Assembly: GCA_003573635.1 (NCBI GenBank)
Contig: QUTJ01031163.1
Coordinates: 1 to 10,159 of the forward strand
DNA: 10,159 bases
Direction: 5' to 3'
From: Goniomonas avonlea
Taxonomy: Eukaryota; Cryptophyceae; Goniomonadida; Goniomonadaceae
The notes below the pieces were generated by a model. That model was not told the DNA's origin. It was given only the letters and a program-made list of their open reading frames with translations, and made no database searches. Positions 6,566 to 10,159 of the stretch are shown here, piece after piece. Position 1 is the stretch's first letter; each line of letters opens with the position of its first letter. A program made the position numbers and the translations under genes.

Positions 6566-8634
6566 ATGCGAGCACAGCTTTTGCTGCTCGCCGTTTGTAT
6601 GGGCTCGGCCTCCGGTGGTCTGTGGGGATCACAAGAGCCAGAGTCCCCGAAGATTGTCAAAGGGAAGATCAATTACCAGATGTTCCCTTTCGATTACGAA
6701 CCCCACTTCACCAAGCTCAGCAAGGAGGTCAAGGAGTTCACTGGGTCCGTGACGCCAGCTCAGATGAAAGAGTTCTCGGATGCTTCGCAGGTGCCTGTTT
6801 CTGAGACTATTTTCACCCAACACTGATCTGACAACCCAGGCCTTCGTTATTCGTCAAAGCTCTGACATTTCAAGGTGGAGAGCGATGGAGAAATGGAGCG
6901 ACAAGGCGTACCTCATCGAAAAGTGCCGGACCAACAGGATTCCTGTCGAGATTCAACATCAGCCCGGGGAAGGCGATGAGGGTGGTGAAACTGTACACAT
7001 GAACTTCGCTCGCTTCCTGAAGTGTGTGCTTCATTTCGCTCTTAAGGGTCCTGACCCCCCTCAGCCTCTACGACGTTCCTGATCGCACTGCCTCGTTGTA
7101 CGCAGCCCACATTGACATCCCAAAGTATGTGTTGTTTGTAGCAGTCTCCCCATGCATAATTTTTTTTTGACTCGGGGCAGTCAACTGCCTGAACTAGTGG
7201 AGGATTACTCCATTCCCTCGTTCTTGGGAGGGACCAGCCTGCGTGCGTCCAGTGACCAGCTTGCCTGGTACGCATCCCAGATACCACTCATCCTGAGACG
7301 ATTTTTTTGAGTTTCCTGCAGGTTTGGTGCCGGTGGGGAGAAAACCCCTTGCCACTATGAGGTCGATGGCAACATCTACGCAGTCGTCCACGGGTCTAAG
7401 AAGTTCACTCTGTACCCACCTACCGACCTTAAGCATCTGTACCCGTACATGCCAGGTATATTTCAGTGCCCACAGCACCGGTCGAGATTGTGATATTCAC
7501 CTCAGACCCGTCCAACCCCACGTTGATCCAATCCCGTGCTGATATCAGCAACCCGGACACGAAGGCCTTCCCGCTGCTGGCGAAGGCTACGAGGATCGAA
7601 GTCACCGTCAACGCCGGGGACGTCCTGTTCATTCCCGCATTTTGGTGCGATCCCTCTCTTTTTGCGGACCACAAGCGTGTGACGCCTGTCCAGGTGGAGT
7701 GAGGAAACCTCTGCTGGACCTTCGGGCGCCGTTTCATTCATGCTGGACCACACGTATGACGAGCACATTATCGAAGAGTCAGACGCGGCGCACTCTTACC
7801 TGCACAAAAAGTGCCGTCAGGTGACTGATCGAATTGTGGACCAGGCGCTGACATTCTCAGCTCTGCTTTCAGTCCATAACTCATCGTCTGAATCTAAACA
7901 GACTAGGCTTCTCAAAGGGATTTTTTTTATCACCAAGACGTTGCCGTGGGACATTGACATTGACTGACAGGAGTCACTGGCAGGTGCACGGGCTGCCGGA
8001 GCTGGAGCCGCAGGTCGCCAGCAACAATGAGCATGTCGCTGTCCCTTTTGAAGAGTCGGTCCACCCTCATGTGCGTACGGCTGTGGAGACAGAGAGACAG
8101 AGTGACAGAGAACAGAGACACTCGCCACTCTTTCTCTTCTCTCTCGCTCCACCACCTCTAGGCAGATCTAGATCTGTTGCTGCTATGCAGTTCCTAGTGG
8201 TTTGAATTCTCTCCCCCTCTCTCATTCGTCCCATCGTACATCGTGCTTAGTACATAGTACAATAGTACCAACAGTGTTTCGGTCTCCCATTCGACACCTC
8301 GTGATGTCCAAGGGGGGGGACGGCATGACACTGTCGCCACGGCATGACACTATTGCGTCGTGAGCACAAGACACCCAAGGAAAGGGGGACAGGTTGTGGT
8401 GAAGACGATCTCTGATCGCGGGCGTGACTGTTCGACTAGGGCAAAGTCGCACTCACTTTCACGCAGTTGCACCCTCTGGGCACAGTACAGTGCGCGCTTA
8501 GACGAGGTGGTACTCACATACTTCTGTGGCAGGAGCAAATCCAGGACGCTGACTACGACGATTACACGCAGCCGATTGAAGAGCAGCCAGGGGAGGCACC
8601 ACATGAGGTTCCTCCTGAAAGAACAGAGCTTTAG
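6566..8634 (+). CDS. secretory-pathway JmjC/Cupin_8 domain protein with C-terminal RTEL
   Basis: JmjC proteins of this class are Fe(II)/2-oxoglutarate hydroxylases or inactive relatives. Exons: 6566-6790, 6840-7021, 7065-7124, 7181-7267, 7322-7455, 7506-7644, 7694-7918, 7971-8070, 8393-8423, 8467-8489, 8533-8634; 435 residues, phases consistent. A signal peptide (LLLLAVCMGSASG) opens the protein. FVIRQSSDISRW, LYAAHIDI, LPELVEDYSIPSFL, WFGAGGEKTPCHYE, VHGSKKFTLYPP and AGDVLFIPAFWW follow the Cupin_8 order. H196 and E198 form the HxE pair; the distal histidine position is S278 (WWSEE). The tail is acidic and ends RTEL, close to KDEL-type ER retention signals. Exons 1-7 are firm. The join 7918/7971 needs a GA-AG intron; without it the frame stops at 7965-7967 (366 residues). 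The 8071-8392 intron is tentative. ER-luminal location is inferred; JMJD8 is a comparable ER-luminal JmjC protein. Confidence 0.8.
8071..8392 (+). other. long repeat-bearing candidate intron of the JmjC gene
   Basis: Starts with donor GTGCGT after codon CAT and ends at GGGACAG. It contains GACAGAGAGACAGAGTGACAGA (8083-8104), a CT-rich tract, a TAGTACATAGTACAATAGTACC cluster (about 8250-8271) and two copies of GGCATGACACT (about 8322 and 8341). An alternative acceptor at 8161 (CCTCTAG) would give an 11-codon last exon ending at TAG 8195-8197. Confidence 0.4.
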
Positions 8635-8921
8635 ATCAGAGTGGTTGGAGATTTTTATTTTTCCCTCAAGCACTCGCGAACCACTGTGGGTGGTGCAACG
8701 GCAGTGCCTGTCATTCTTGTGTGGCGCAGCCAAACCTGCTTGTGAATTTGCGCCTTTTCCTGAGACCGCAATATGTGGCCTGACCGCTCGGCTGCCGTTG
8801 CTTTGGCTGATACGATTATTTTGATTTTGTGAATGAACTCCTTTGTTTCGGCCTCCGTTGTTTCCACGTTATCCGGCCCTCAACTCCTTTCACGACGGCG
8901 TGTTTCGTTGTCTGAAAATAT
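8635..8921. other. convergent intergenic region
   Basis: 3' flanks of the JmjC gene and the 185-residue-protein gene. It contains a T-rich stretch (8649-8662). I see no AATAAA on the plus strand and no further coding exon I can support. Confidence 0.5.
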
Positions 8922-8926
8922 TTATT
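8919..8926 (-). terminator. AATAAA polyadenylation signal overlapping the stop codon
   Basis: The minus strand reads GATGAATAAATATTTT, so the TAA stop (8924-8922) lies inside an AATAAATA hexamer-type signal. If functional, the 3' UTR would be only about 10-30 nt. Confidence 0.35.
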
Positions 8927-9576
8927 CATCTGGAAGGAACAGATACACAATCCGGCCCTCCTGCTCTGGGGTCTCACTTCTCCACAGTCCTTGAAATACA
9001 TTCTCTGTATCACCATCCTTCGTGACCCAATCTGTGTATGCGATTGAATGATCAGAAAAACAACAGAGCTTATAATTCCACTCCATCCGTTCGGCTTCCC
9101 ATCGACCATTCACCTCCGCCGCAGCAAGTCCGCTGGACTGCGCATACCTAGCAGTTCCAAATGGTTAACTGTAGCTGCACAAAAACGACCACTGTACCGT
9201 TTAATGCCTGTTAAATGACCGTCTTCGTGCAGTGTGAGGGTGAAATTGTCCACTGGAAACTCTTGACCTCCCCAATACTCTGTTCCCTCAACTTTGAACT
9301 TGCCAGGACACCTGAGGATGAATAAAGTCAATTCCGCTCTCTTGTGTCGCTTACTCACAGAGTGGGCAAATACTTTGACAGACCACCACGAGAAGGCCCA
9401 GCTTCCGTTTCGTCAATGGGAGAGCACTGTCTTCCCGCAGGTGCTCCGTTGGCCGAGGAGCACAGGCTCGTGGCAGGTGCTTCGATGCCAACGTTGTCAC
9501 CTTCGTCGTTGTCTTTCTTGGCACCAACGTTGGCACCTTCGTCGTTGTCGTTCTTGGTCTTGCTTGGACCAACCAT
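8922..9576 (-). CDS. unrecognised 185-residue protein, acidic repeat N-terminus and beta-rich C-terminal domain
   Basis: Three exons: 9576-9359, 9311-9198, 9147-8922, joined by introns of 47 nt (GTGAGT...TTGAC...CTCAG) and 50 nt (GTACAG...TTAACC...CTAG), both phase 2. The start ATG is in AACAATGG. Residues 1 to about 70 are low complexity, with a 12-residue repeat (DNDEG-NVG twice) and Ser/Pro/Ala-rich linker. The C-terminal part (about 74-185) alternates short strand-like segments: FKVEGTEYWGG, DNFTLTLHEDGHLTGI, NGRWEAERMEWNYKLCCF and GLWRSETPEQEGRIVYLFLP. This resembles beta-structured EDG-LTG-type protist domains, but I cannot name a family. The stop overlaps an AATAAATA sequence. The neighbouring tRNA gene starts 104 nt upstream on the other strand. 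No function is proposed. Confidence 0.72.
9489..9557. repeat. 36-nt direct repeat within the 185-residue-protein gene
   Basis: CAACGTTGTCACCTTCGTCG at 9489 and CAACGTTGGCACCTTCGTCG at 9525 begin two 33-nt matching segments with a 36-nt period, three mismatches or fewer. On the minus strand they encode the 12-residue repeat, so copy-number change would keep the frame. Confidence 0.85.
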
Positions 9577-9679
9577 TGTTTCGCTGCATTTCAGGCGGAT
9601 CTTGCAGGCGAGAGACTCAAGGAATCGCTGGCTAAGGTCATTCAAAAGACAAGACTGAGTTATCAAAGTGTCAATCAAA

Positions 9680-9751
9680 GAGGGCGTGGCGCAATGGTAG
9701 CGCGTTCGACTCCAGATCGAAAGGTTGAGGTTTCGATTACCTTCGCCCTCA
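9680..9751 (+). tRNA. tRNA-Trp (anticodon CCA)
   Basis: A complete 72-nt cloverleaf: acceptor stem GAGGGCG/CGCCCTC (9680-9686/9744-9750) with discriminator A 9751; D-arm GCGC-AATGGTA-GCGC; anticodon stem TTCGA/TCGAA with loop CTCCAGA giving anticodon CCA at 9712-9714; variable AGGTT; T-arm GAGGT-TTCGATT-ACCTT. No intron. Box A is TGGCGCAATGG; box B is GTTTCGATTAC, which departs from the usual GGTTCGANTCC because pair 53-61 is T-A. The sequence closely follows eukaryotic cytosolic tRNA-Trp through the D-arm and anticodon arm. CCA is not encoded, as expected for a nuclear gene. Confidence 0.95.
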
Positions 9752-9761
9752 CTTTGTGGCT

Positions 9762-9785
9762 CTTTTTTTTTCTTTTCTTTTTTTT
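9762..9785 (+). terminator. RNA polymerase III oligo-T terminator for tRNA-Trp
   Basis: Runs of T interrupted by single C bases begin about 11 nt after the tRNA 3' end, with a first uninterrupted run of nine T, ample for polymerase III termination. Confidence 0.85.
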
Positions 9786-9816
9786 GTTCGCCACACAACA
9801 AAAATATGTTTGCTGA

Positions 9817-9945
9817 GAGCACCTCCACCGCAGGAGGCTATCGGCATATTTATCGGCCAATCGGGTTGGCATCGGTTGCGAGTCGAAATCGTGGAAAATC
9901 GGCATATTTGATGGACAACGGTCCGTTAGAGCATCTCCACCGCAG
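9817..9945. repeat. short direct repeats in A-B-B-A order
   Basis: Element A, GAGCAYCTCCACCGCAG, occurs at 9817-9833 and 9929-9945. Element B, TCGGCATATTT, occurs at 9841 and 9899. A TCGG-rich stretch lies between and a (CT)n run follows at about 9946-9962. The arrangement suggests a degenerate local duplication or a mobile-element relic. Confidence 0.6.
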
Positions 9946-9962
9946 ACCTCTCTCTCTCTCTC

Positions 9963-10159
9963 TGGGCTTTGGTGCCAGTCTCGCACAGACTCGCAGAGTA
10001 ACCGATAAATAACCGATCAGGGCTGTCGGTTGTAAATCTCTTCCCGCGGGCGCAGCGCTCGGGGCCTCGGGCTCGGCGGACTAAGGCTTGACTTTCCGAG
10101 GTTCCGGTCTCGTTCTCCGAGAACTCATCTTCGAATCCAAAATTCGTCCAGCGGATGAT
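9963..10159. other. right-hand flank without a supported gene
   Basis: Contains two ACCGAT copies in a CCGATAAATAACCGATC segment (about 10001-10018) and a G+C-rich stretch around 10043-10080. I find no exon with matching splice signals and no RNA gene here. Confidence 0.4.

Noticed and set aside
7456-7466. 11-nt GTATATTTCAG as an intron in the JmjC gene
   Set aside because: Too short to splice. The 50-nt alternative 7456-7505 with a CTCAG acceptor restores phase and gives MPDPSNPTLIQSR.
8360-8824. Plus-strand frame of 154 codons spanning the last JmjC exons
   Set aside because: Only 8393-8423 is coding in that frame in my model. The rest lacks protein character and overlaps better exons in other frames.

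Overview
The window looks like nuclear DNA of a unicellular eukaryote (a protist or alga; I cannot name the lineage). All five protein genes I could reconstruct are interrupted by introns, most only 43-56 nt long. Donors are mostly GTGCG, GTGTG, GTATG or GTAC; acceptors are YAG; many introns carry a TTGAC, CTGAC or TTAAC branch-like motif 10-20 nt before the acceptor. A tRNA-Trp gene with a eukaryote-style internal promoter and an oligo-T terminator lies near the right end. Because of the introns no long uninterrupted frame equals a whole gene; the models below were built by joining frames whose splice phases agree.

Layout, left to right. Positions 1-2750, minus strand: a PDZ-domain protein with a long coiled coil, open at the left edge, whose late introns are swollen by GACAGA and GT repeats and whose penultimate exon exists in extra partial copies. 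Divergent from it, 2917 to about 3800, plus strand: a Bud23-like SAM-dependent methyltransferase with an unclear C-terminus. Positions 3801-5403 are hard to read: conflicting frames, a 21-nt repeat, three tandem copies of a roughly 100-180 nt unit (the first holding 19-bp inverted repeats), one convincing plus-strand terminal exon and an 83-nt tandem duplication of it.

Positions 5379-6416, minus strand: a small cysteine-rich protein with a CGPNNGPQC motif and a probable C-terminal coiled coil. Divergent from it across 149 nt, 6566-8634, plus strand: a secretory JmjC/Cupin_8 protein with signal peptide, HxE motif, a serine where the distal iron-binding histidine is expected, an acidic tail and a C-terminal RTEL. 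Convergent with that, 8922-9576, minus strand: an unrecognised 185-residue protein with a low-complexity N-terminus. Then tRNA-Trp (9680-9751) and a repeat-bearing region to the right edge.

The genes do not form an obvious pathway. Notable layout features are the divergent pairs sharing 150-170 nt upstream regions and the contrast between tiny normal introns and a few repeat-inflated ones. All gene models are manual and lack transcript support.
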